From Acidimicrobiaceae bacterium (GTDB lineage: Bacteria; Actinomycetota; Acidimicrobiia; Acidimicrobiales; Bog-793): a stretch of DNA of 11,593 bases. A program made the translations under genes and the position numbers. The stretch spans positions 1 through 11,593 of the forward strand of contig JAODBN010000016.1 of NCBI GenBank assembly GCA_025463965.1, written 5' to 3'. A model generated the notes under the pieces. The model made no database searches and was not told the DNA's origin. It was given only the letters and a program-made list of their open reading frames with translations. Positions 1 to 5,792 of the stretch are shown here, one piece after another; within the stretch, counting starts at the first letter, position 1, and each line of letters begins with the position of its first letter.

Positions 1-1309
1 TGAGTGAGCGCTCCGCCAGCTCGTCGCGTGCCGTCTCGTCGTCTTGTCGGAGCACCACTCCGGCCACGGGAAAGCTGAAGTCGCCAGGAAGGGCGAGGGA
101 ACTCGCGAGGATCGTCCGCAGGCGCTCGTGTGAAACAAGGGAAGCAACGGTCGCAAAGCGCTCCTCGACAACCCCAGGCACCTTGACGGCACCTTTGCCC
201 ATCGAGACGGCGCCCTTCGAAACTGCGACCACCACCGTGCGGTCTTCGAGCGCCGCCGCCGCCGCCGTCTCGACCTCCTCCACCGCGGCTCCCTCGGTGC
301 TCGAGCGTGCAACGGCCGCCACAAGGCTGCGCCGGGAGAACGGCACCTCGAGACTCGTCAAGGCTGCTTGCACCGCCGGAGCCAGGCGGTGGCCGGACGC
401 AAGCTCAGGCCGTCCCGGGGCAACCCGGCTCCAGCGACTCGGAGCGACGCCGAGATCCAGCGCGCGCTCGCGCCAGACGTCGCCAAGGCGCTCGATGCTC
501 ACCGAGCGGTCCTTTGGCGGGCGCGTCCGAAGCGACGCGACGCGTGCGGCCGCCGGAGACTGGCTCCCGAAGCGGGCGAGCTCGTCGGCGATCGCTGCCT
601 GGCGGCGCGAGAAGGCAACTGAGACGGGGCGTGGCACCCCGGCGAGATCGAGCGCTTCTCGCTCTTTGCGCCACGAGACGCCGAGCGCTGCGCCGAGACG
701 GGAGCGCAGCTCCGCCGCATAGAGCGCCCCTGCCGCGGCGCGCTCGAGAAACAGCGGCCGAGCGTCGAGGGCGGACCAACGGCCGGCATCGTCGCGTGCC
801 AGGTTGGCGACGAGGAGATGGGTGTGCAGATGCGGATCGGGCGCCCGGCTCGCCTGGTGCAAGAATGCCGCCGCGATCAGCCCGGAAGCGCCCTCGCTCA
901 CACGCCCGCCTTCACGCGAGCGTCTGACGACCGCTGCGTGGCGCTCGAGGTAGCCGAGCGTCGCCGCAACTGCACCCTCGTGCGCCTTGCGAGTCTCGAC
1001 GGCGAGCGCCTCAGGCCCGAGTCGCTCGAGCAGGCTGACGCCCTTCGGGCAGGTGAAGGTGCAGTCGTATGCCACGACGTCCACCCGGGCGTGGCCGGGA
1101 TCAAGCTCGCTTCCGTCCGGGGCTCGTCCCGAGAGCAGCTGGGCGAGCTGCTCGGGTTCGACGTGGCGACCGGCGAGGCCGAGCTCGGCCGCTGCCGCGC
1201 CGTGCCAGACCCCGAGCTCCTCCACGAGACCGGCATCTGTCTGTTCTCGTGGGAGCGAGGCGAGGTAGTAGTGCTCGCGCCCGCGCCGGACCTTGGCGAG
1301 CACCAGCAC
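1..1309 (-). CDS. MobF/TrwC-family conjugative relaxase, N-terminal part (3' end beyond the window)
   Basis: Reading the minus strand from GTG at 1309 gives 436 codons with no stop before the window edge, so the gene is cut, not broken. Relaxases of this family nick the origin of transfer, stay covalently bound to the 5' end and usually carry a C-terminal helicase. Visible hallmarks are a Tyr pair at residues 14-15 (REHYYLASLP, the expected catalytic Tyr position), the block DCTFTCPKGVSLL at about 82-94, and the metal site HQASRAPDPHLHTHLLVAN. In that site H151, H162 and H164 have the TrwC-like spacing of 11 and 2. Residues from about 310 (ALTSLEVPFSRRSLVAAVA) resemble the linker into the TraI/RecD-like helicase half, which lies off the window. 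An in-frame TAG at 1321-1319 fixes the start at 1309 or the GTG at 1303. The gene begins 69 nt after pafC on the same strand. Whether the full protein is intact cannot be seen. Confidence 0.9.
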   Translation of the reverse strand, partial: MLVLAKVRRGREHYYLASLPREQTDAGLVEELGVWHGAAAAELGLAGRHVEPEQLAQLLSGRAPDGSELDPGHARVDVVAYDCTFTCPKGVSLLERLGPEALAVETRKAHEGAVAATLGYLERHAAVVRRSREGGRVSEGASGLIAAAFLHQASRAPDPHLHTHLLVANLARDDAGRWSALDARPLFLERAAAGALYAAELRSRLGAALGVSWRKEREALDLAGVPRPVSVAFSRRQAAIADELARFGSQSPAAARVASLRTRPPKDRSVSIERLGDVWRERALDLGVAPSRWSRVAPGRPELASGHRLAPAVQAALTSLEVPFSRRSLVAAVARSSTEGAAVEEVETAAAAALEDRTVVVAVSKGAVSMGKGAVKVPGVVEERFATVASLVSHERLRTILASSLALPGDFSFPVAGVVLRQDDETARDELAERSL

Positions 1310-1315
1310 ATGGCG

Positions 1316-1321
1316 AAGCTA
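1316..1321 (-). promoter_or_regulatory. Candidate -10 box (TAGCTT) for the relaxase, leaderless arrangement
   Basis: On the minus strand TAGCTT lies exactly 6 nt before the GTG at 1309. TAnnnT followed by 6-7 nt and a start codon is the known signature of leaderless actinobacterial transcripts. No Shine-Dalgarno sequence is visible before this GTG. No good -35 was found. The box overlaps one copy of the 10-bp direct repeat. This is sequence inference only. Confidence 0.45.
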
Positions 1322-1328
1322 CGAAGCG
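1319..1328. repeat. 10-bp direct repeat, copy A (CTACGAAGCG)
   Basis: CTACGAAGCG at 1319-1328 is identical to 1379-1388, exactly 60 bp away. On the minus strand it reads CGCTTCGTAG. This copy overlaps the presumed relaxase promoter. It may be a target-site duplication or attachment-site core at the pafC/relaxase junction, or chance. Confidence 0.5.
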
Positions 1329-1343
1329 GACATCCCGGCGCGA

Positions 1344-1368
1344 CTACCGCCGGACAGCCCCCCGGTAG
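1344..1368. terminator. Inverted repeat between pafC and the relaxase, possible weak terminator
   Basis: CTACCG (1344-1349) pairs with CGGTAG (1363-1368) around a 13-nt loop. It lies 11 nt after the pafC stop, where a terminator would be expected, but the stem is only 6 bp and no T-run follows on the minus strand. It sits between the two 10-bp direct repeats, so it could instead belong to an integration junction. Confidence 0.3.
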
Positions 1369-1378
1369 AGCGGTGGGT

Positions 1379-1388
1379 CTACGAAGCG
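1379..1388. repeat. 10-bp direct repeat, copy B (CTACGAAGCG), at the end of pafC
   Basis: This copy is the last ten bases of pafC, including its TAG stop (minus strand CGCTTCGTAG). Its twin lies 60 bp downstream. Elements that insert at gene 3' ends often duplicate the gene terminus, but the repeat is short. Confidence 0.5.
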
Positions 1389-2320
1389 CGGCGGTAGCGC
1401 TCGAGGGCGCGGCGGGCGACCACCCGACGCGCGGCGACGAGGCCGGGGGGAGAAAGCACCTTGGCCTCGGGACCAAGGCGCAGCAACAGCAGGCCGAGCC
1501 AGCGCTCGTCGGCCACTGCGAGGCGCACCACGGCGTCGTCACCGCGGCGCTCGGGCGCCCCCAGAGCAAACGGCTGGACGAGGTGGACGCGGTCTTCGGG
1601 AAGCGAGAGCTCGACCTCGAGGGTGCGGCCGCCGCCGGTGAACGCACCGGGTGCTTCGAGCTCCTCGGGAAGCTGACGCGCGGCGAAGGTCTCGCCGAGC
1701 GGGCGCGCCGCGCTGATCCGATCAAGGGCGAAGCGCCGCCAGTCTCGAGCCAGGCGGCACCAGGCGTCGAGGTAGCTGCGGCCCTCACGGGTCACCACGG
1801 CGTGGGGCTCGACCACCCGGGTGCTCTCGGCGCCACGGAACGCTCCGAGGTAGTCGATCTCGACCGCCTCGTGCTCGTTCGCGGCCCGCGCCAGGAGAGC
1901 CGCCTCGAGCGACACGTCGACGTCGACGCGAAGGCGGTCCTCCCCGAGCACCCCCTCGAGCTTGGCGAGGCCGCTCGCCAGTGGACCGGCCGCATCCGCA
2001 CCCGGCACCGCCAAGAGGGCACGCGCGGCGGCCGCCACGGCCAGACCTTCCTCGGGGGTGAGCCGGGGTGGTCGCCGCAGCGCCTCCAGCCCGAAGGCGG
2101 CGACGCGCTCGTCGTCCACCACGAGCTCGAGCAGTTGGTCGGGCGTGTAGGGCGGCAACCCGCAGCACGCCGCCAGCTCGAGCTCTGCCACAAGGGTCGC
2201 CTCGTCCATGGCGAAGCGCTCGGCGAGGTCGGCGATCGTGGCCTCCCCCACCTGGGCCAGATAGGCGAGCACCGCGAGCAGACGGTGCAGACGCTGGCCG
2301 GCGTCCAGGGCCTCGCTCAC
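1379..2320 (-). CDS. pafC: WYL-domain transcriptional regulator, PafC-like
   Basis: A protein of 313 aa from GTG (VSEALDAGQRLHRLLAVLAY). PafC pairs with PafB; in mycobacteria the PafBC pair activates the LexA-independent DNA-damage regulon, including recA. An N-terminal winged-helix region (about 1-65) has a recognition-helix-like stretch (ATIADLAERFAMDEATL). A middle segment (LTPEEGLAVAAAARALLAVP) follows, then a WYL core at about 165-225 with DYLGAFRGAESTRVVEP and SYLDAWCRLARDWRRFALDRI. In that core the Trp of the family's namesake motif is replaced by Ser. A C-terminal WCX-like region completes it. The start was chosen because GTG overlaps the pafB stop by 4 nt (GTGA), implying translational coupling and equal dosage. 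An upstream in-frame extension exists but would lie within pafB. Family assignment is firm; the PafC name rests on the paired arrangement. Confidence 0.85.
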   Translation of the reverse strand: MSEALDAGQRLHRLLAVLAYLAQVGEATIADLAERFAMDEATLVAELELAACCGLPPYTPDQLLELVVDDERVAAFGLEALRRPPRLTPEEGLAVAAAARALLAVPGADAAGPLASGLAKLEGVLGEDRLRVDVDVSLEAALLARAANEHEAVEIDYLGAFRGAESTRVVEPHAVVTREGRSYLDAWCRLARDWRRFALDRISAARPLGETFAARQLPEELEAPGAFTGGGRTLEVELSLPEDRVHLVQPFALGAPERRGDDAVVRLAVADERWLGLLLLRLGPEAKVLSPPGLVAARRVVARRALERYRRAS

Positions 2321-3312
2321 CGGAGCACCGCGGCATCCGTGCCGGCCAGCTGCTCGAAGGCCGCGATCACCCGCTCGCGAAGCGCCGCGGGCGCCACGAC
2401 CTCCACCGCATCTCCCCGCCCGAGGATCCAGGCCAAGAAGGCCTCCTCGTCGGCGACGGGGAACCGGAAACGCGCCGAACCGTCGTCTGAGCGCTGCACG
2501 AGCGCACGCTCTCCGAGAAGGGCCTTGGCGTAGGCAAGCTCGCGCACGTCGACGTCCAGGTCGACCTCCGTTGTGCTGCTCTCGTGATCGTCCGCTGCCG
2601 AGTTCCCATCCGAGACCTCGTCGCGGCCAGCGCCGCCGTCTTGGCCCAGCCACGGGGCGAATCGCAGCTCGGCCCGACCCTCTGGGGGCTCGTACGCCCC
2701 GGGCTCGCCGAGTTCGGGCGAGTCCTCGATCCGGTCCACCCGGAAGGTCCGCAGCTCGTCGCCTGCCGAGCCGTCTCGACCGACGAGGTACCAGGCGCCG
2801 AGGCGGAACACGAGACCGTGTCCCTGCACCGCACGCTTTTTCCCGTGGTAGCCAAAGCGCGCCACAGCGCGGGTGCGGATGGCCTCCTGGAGGACCGCCA
2901 AGGCGGGGAGGGCGGGCAGGACCGCGACAGGCGGCAGCTCGGGCACCGCGCCCGGGGCGAGCTTTGCGATCGCCCCGCCGCCGAGGTCGCCCTCGAGCCG
3001 GACCGCAGCAAGGGCGAAGGTGAGCGCTTCCCGCTCGTCGTCACCCAGGCCAAGGTCGGGGAGATAGTACTCCTCTGGTAATATTCGGTAACCGACCTGT
3101 TCTTCTCCGTCGACCCGCTCGACGGCGATCGGGACGCCCTCTTCCCGGAGTGTGCGCTTGTCGCGCTCGAAGGCCTGGCGGAGGGCACCTGGCTCGGAGG
3201 GGTAGCCGGCGACGGCGAGCCCGATCTCCCGCAGGGAGAGCGGGCGAGGCGTCTCGAGCAACGCCAGGAACAGGTTGGTGATCCGCTCGAGCCGGCTCGG
3301 TCTGGTCGCCAT
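2317..3312 (-). CDS. pafB: WYL-domain transcriptional regulator, PafB-like
   Basis: A protein of 331 aa (MATRPSRLERITNLFLALLE). It is the expected partner of PafC in a DNA-damage-responsive activator. A winged-helix DNA-binding region covers about 1-65 (RPLSLREIGLAVAGYP, ALRQAFERDKRTLREEGVPI). A segment ending in EYYLPDLGLGDDEREAL links to the WYL core, with the intact motif W164-Y165-L166 in RLGAWYLVGRDG and the downstream RTFRVDRI. An acidic, low-complexity insert (about 216-250, DEVSDGNSAADDHESST) separates the WYL domain from the C-terminal part. The ATG at 3312 has a TAGATT box 7 nt upstream and no ribosome binding site, so a leaderless message is likely. The gene heads the pafB-pafC unit and diverges from typA across 91 bp. 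The Pup ligase gene pafA, often nearby in actinobacteria, is not in the window. Confidence 0.87.
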   Translation of the reverse strand: MATRPSRLERITNLFLALLETPRPLSLREIGLAVAGYPSEPGALRQAFERDKRTLREEGVPIAVERVDGEEQVGYRILPEEYYLPDLGLGDDEREALTFALAAVRLEGDLGGGAIAKLAPGAVPELPPVAVLPALPALAVLQEAIRTRAVARFGYHGKKRAVQGHGLVFRLGAWYLVGRDGSAGDELRTFRVDRIEDSPELGEPGAYEPPEGRAELRFAPWLGQDGGAGRDEVSDGNSAADDHESSTTEVDLDVDVRELAYAKALLGERALVQRSDDGSARFRFPVADEEAFLAWILGRGDAVEVVAPAALRERVIAAFEQLAGTDAAVLR

Positions 3313-3319
3313 CGCGTGC

Positions 3320-3325
3320 AATCTA
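3320..3325 (-). promoter_or_regulatory. Candidate -10 box (TAGATT) for pafBC, leaderless arrangement
   Basis: On the minus strand TAGATT is followed by 7 nt and then the ATG of pafB. This matches TAnnnT placed so that transcription begins at or next to the start codon. No Shine-Dalgarno sequence is present, and no convincing -35 was found 16-18 nt upstream. Confidence 0.5.
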
Positions 3326-3393
3326 AGCGGCGGCGGCCCGGCAGACCTACCGGCGCGAGGCGGAGCGGACAGAGCAGGTCGGATCGAGCAGAC

Positions 3394-3398
3394 GAGGA
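3394..3398 (+). promoter_or_regulatory. Ribosome binding site of typA (GAGGA)
   Basis: GAGGA lies 5 nt before GTG 3404. It supports that codon as the start over a reading frame that extends 43 codons further upstream, into the opposing pafB gene. Confidence 0.6.
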
Positions 3399-3403
3399 CG
3401 AAC

Positions 3404-5260
3404 GTGGCGACCAGGGACGAGCTGAGGAACGTGGCGATCATCGCCCACGTCGACCACGGCAAGACAACGCTGGTCGACGCCATGCTGCGCCAGGCCGGAG
3501 CGTTCCACGAGCGAGAGGTGATCGTCGACCGCGTCCTCGACTCGATGGACCTCGAGCGCGAGAAGGGGATCACCATCCTCGCCAAGCAGGCGGCGTTCCA
3601 CTTCGGCGACCGTCGCCTGAACATCGTCGACACCCCCGGCCACGCCGACTTCGGCGGCGAGGTCGAGCGGGCGCTCGCCATGGTGGACGGGGCGATGCTG
3701 CTCGTCGACGCCGCCGAGGGTCCCCGCCCCCAGACCCGCTTCGTGCTGCGCAAGGCCTTCGAGGCCGGTCTGCCCGTGGTGACGGTCGTCAACAAGGTCG
3801 ACCGTCCCGACGCTCGCATCGCCGAGGTGGTCGACGAGACCCTCGAGCTCTTCTTGGAACTCGAGGCCGGCGACGCCCAGTTCGACGTGCCATTCCTGTT
3901 CGGAAGCGCCCGGGAGGGCTGGCTGCAGCTCGCCCAGCCGGCGGGCACCGTCACGGGGCGCCCGGCGGGCTCGAGCCTCGCCCCCCTCGTGGACGCGCTC
4001 TTCGACCACCTGCCCGCGCCCGCCTACACCGAGGGGGCGCCCCTGCAAGCGCTCGTCACGAACCTCGACGCCTCTCCTTATCTCGGCCGCCTGGCGGTCT
4101 GTCGGGTCGTGGAGGGCACGTTGCGCCGCGGCCAGACCCTCGCCTGGTGCCGGCGCGACGGCACGATCGAGCGCGCGAAGTGCGTGGAGATGCTCGCGGC
4201 CGAGGGCCTGGAGCGAGTTCCGGTCGAGGAGGCCCGCGCGGGAGAGCTCGTCTCGGTCGCAGGCATCCCGGAGATCACCGTGGGCGAGACGCTCGCCGAC
4301 CCGGCTGACCCGAAGGCCCTTCCTGTGCTGCACGTGGACGAGCCGAGCATCGCCATGACGATCGGCGTGAACAGCTCGCCGCTCGCCGGCCGTGAGGGCT
4401 CCAAGCTGACCGCACGCCTCCTCAAGGGGCGCCTCGACGCCGAGGTCCTCGGCAACGTGGCGATCCGCGTCCTTCCGACCGAGCGCTCGGACACCTTTGA
4501 GGTCCAGGGCCGAGGCGAGCTGGCGCTGGCGGTCCTCGTCGAGCTGATGCGACGCGAGGGCTTCGAGCTCACTGTCGGCAAGCCCGAGGTCCTCACCAAG
4601 ACGATCGACGGCCGTGTCTACGAGCCCGTCGAGCGCCTGTCGATCGAAGTGCCCGAGGAGCACCTCGGTGCGCTCACCCAGATGCTCGCCAAGCGCAAGG
4701 CTCGGGTCGAGCGGATCATCCACCACGGCACCGGATGGGTGGGTCTCGAGCACCTCGTCCCTGCGCGTGGCCTGATCGGGATCCGAAGCGAGATGCTCAC
4801 CCAGACGCGGGGTACCGCGCAGGTGCACCACGCCTTTGAGGCCTACGAGCCATGGGCCGGCGAGATCCGGACTCGCACCGCCGGCTCGATGGTGGCCGAC
4901 CGCAAGGGCGTCACCACGCCCTTCGCGCTTGCCAACCTGGCCGAGCGGGGCACCTTGTTCGTCGGCCCCGGCGAGGAGGTCTACGAGGGGATGGTCGTCG
5001 GCGAGAACTCGCGTGCCGACGAAATGGACGTCAACCCGACCAAGGAAAAGAAGCTCACCAACATGCGCTCGTCCACCTCCGACGAGCTCGTGCGGCTTCC
5101 CCCGTGGCGCAAGCTCACCCTCGAGCAGGCGCTGGAACAGGCCGACGAGACCGAGTGCGTGGAGGTCACCCCCGGGGTGGTTCGTCTTCGCAAGGTGGTG
5201 CTGTCCCAGGCAGACCGCTCCCGCGACCGCGGCCGGGAGCGCCGGGCCGCTCAGGCCTGA
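3404..5260 (+). CDS. typA: Translational GTPase TypA/BipA
   Basis: A protein of 618 aa, close to the usual 600-615. TypA is a ribosome-binding GTPase related to EF-G and LepA, involved in ribosome assembly and stress or cold adaptation. All G motifs are visible: G1 AHVDHGKTT (14-22), the G2 region LEREKGITIL (50-59), G3 DTPGH (76-80), G4 NKVD (130-133) and a G5 GSAR. Beyond the G domain come domain II, the EF-G-like domains and the TypA-specific C-terminal part (RGLIGIRSEMLTQTRGT; GEEVYEGMVVGENSR; NMRSS; RLPPWRKLTLEQALE). The start is GTG (VATRDELRNVAIIAH), preceded by GAGGA at 3394-3398 with 5-nt spacing; the upstream in-frame extension is not family-like. It stands alone on the plus strand, divergent from pafB. 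Its last codons form a perfect 12-bp palindrome (CTCAGGCCTGAG, 5250-5261) that may aid termination. Confidence 0.96.
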   Translation: MATRDELRNVAIIAHVDHGKTTLVDAMLRQAGAFHEREVIVDRVLDSMDLEREKGITILAKQAAFHFGDRRLNIVDTPGHADFGGEVERALAMVDGAMLLVDAAEGPRPQTRFVLRKAFEAGLPVVTVVNKVDRPDARIAEVVDETLELFLELEAGDAQFDVPFLFGSAREGWLQLAQPAGTVTGRPAGSSLAPLVDALFDHLPAPAYTEGAPLQALVTNLDASPYLGRLAVCRVVEGTLRRGQTLAWCRRDGTIERAKCVEMLAAEGLERVPVEEARAGELVSVAGIPEITVGETLADPADPKALPVLHVDEPSIAMTIGVNSSPLAGREGSKLTARLLKGRLDAEVLGNVAIRVLPTERSDTFEVQGRGELALAVLVELMRREGFELTVGKPEVLTKTIDGRVYEPVERLSIEVPEEHLGALTQMLAKRKARVERIIHHGTGWVGLEHLVPARGLIGIRSEMLTQTRGTAQVHHAFEAYEPWAGEIRTRTAGSMVADRKGVTTPFALANLAERGTLFVGPGEEVYEGMVVGENSRADEMDVNPTKEKKLTNMRSSTSDELVRLPPWRKLTLEQALEQADETECVEVTPGVVRLRKVVLSQADRSRDRGRERRAAQA

Positions 5261-5261
5261 G
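5250..5261. terminator. 12-bp perfect palindrome at the typA stop codon
   Basis: CTCAGGCCTGAG spans the typA TGA stop at 5258-5260. CAGGC (5252-5256) can also pair with GCCTG (5271-5275). No T-run follows, so a role in termination is tentative. Confidence 0.3.
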
Positions 5262-5280
5262 GACTCCCCAGCCTGACGAT

Positions 5281-5334
5281 CAGCCCAGGCTCACAGTTCA
5301 GCCCAGGCTCACAGATCAGCTCAGCCTCACAGAT
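5281..5334. repeat. 18-bp tandem repeat, three units, between convergent typA and the lipoprotein gene
   Basis: Units at 5281-5298, 5299-5316 and 5317-5334 read CAGCCCAGGCTCACAGTT, CAGCCCAGGCTCACAGAT and CAGCTCAGCCTCACAGAT. A degenerate start (CAGCCTGACGAT) precedes them at 5269 and a partial one (CAGCGCAG) follows at 5335. Units 1 and 2 contain the palindrome AGCC-CA-GGCT, so the array can form several small hairpins. The location between two convergent genes suggests a bidirectional terminator or a small variable repeat. The lipoprotein stop codon uses the last bases of unit 3. Confidence 0.8.
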
Positions 5335-5792
5335 CAGCGCAGCGGGGGCAGGAACCGCGTCAGGCGGACCGGGGGCCGCCCCAAGAGCAAGGTGGCGACG
5401 ACCTTGGAGTCGCTCTCGGTCACGAGCACCACGGCGTAGGTCGCCGGCTTGGTGCCCACCCGCCAGGGAGACCGGACCCGCGAAGCGCTGAAATGGCCGC
5501 GGTAGGCAACGAGACAGAGCGCGTCCTTGTTGGCGCGTATCCGTTGAGGCACCCCGGGATGAGCGATCCGGTCCGCGCTGAGCGCCATCAGCAGGCTCTT
5601 CCCGTCAAGCTGGCGGACGCCGGAGAAGCGACCTGCGCCCTCGACGGCAAGATGCGCCACGGCGACAGCGCGATAGCAGGGGCTCTCCTTCGGCCCGAGC
5701 ACGTCACGCGGCGAGGTGCACGCCGAGGCGAGCACGCTCGCCACCGCGATCGCGGCCGATCCGGACAGGACTTTGAAGCTGCGTCGCTTCAT
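5334..5792 (-). CDS. Small predicted lipoprotein of unknown function
   Basis: A protein of 152 aa that I do not recognise. It has a basic N-terminus (MKRRSFKVLS), a hydrophobic stretch (GSAAIAVASVLASA) and Cys25 in a relaxed lipobox (LASAC, Ala rather than Leu at -3), so export and lipid anchoring at the membrane are likely. The mature part of about 128 aa has Cys39 and Cys93, which could form a disulfide. It ends in a hydrophobic, beta-rich stretch (YAVVLVTESDSKVVATLLLG) and a basic tail. The ATG overlaps the TGA of the upstream membrane-protein gene by one base (TGATG), and GGTGGAG lies just before it, so the two are translationally coupled and probably act together. The stop lies in the last unit of the 18-bp repeats. 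Confidence is high that it is a gene and low for any role. Confidence 0.8.
   Translation of the reverse strand: MKRRSFKVLSGSAAIAVASVLASACTSPRDVLGPKESPCYRAVAVAHLAVEGAGRFSGVRQLDGKSLLMALSADRIAHPGVPQRIRANKDALCLVAYRGHFSASRVRSPWRVGTKPATYAVVLVTESDSKVVATLLLGRPPVRLTRFLPPLR

Noticed and set aside
42..70. TTGTCGGAG resembling the PafBC-regulated RecA-NDp promoter motif
   Set aside because: It lies inside the relaxase coding sequence, has no TAnnnT at the right distance and no gene start downstream.
241..270. GCC trinucleotide run as a microsatellite
   Set aside because: It encodes a short Ala run in the relaxase frame and is unremarkable at this base composition.
898..1788. Minus-strand frame of 296 aa across the relaxase/pafC junction
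   Set aside because: Its Ser/Arg-rich product is the out-of-frame reading of both genes and crosses their boundary.
818..2533. Long plus-strand reading frame (571 aa) opposite the relaxase and pafC
   Set aside because: It runs antisense to two genes with clear family motifs, shows no motif itself, and is expected from codon bias in GC-rich DNA.
3347..4831. Long minus-strand reading frame (494 aa) opposite typA
   Set aside because: It is the mirror of typA codons; typA has all GTPase motifs, and the antisense product has no recognisable domain.
5281..5334. Tandem repeat as a CRISPR array or as coding repeat
   Set aside because: Units are contiguous with no spacers, so it is not CRISPR. The plus-strand frame that reads through them as six-residue repeats is a shadow of typA.
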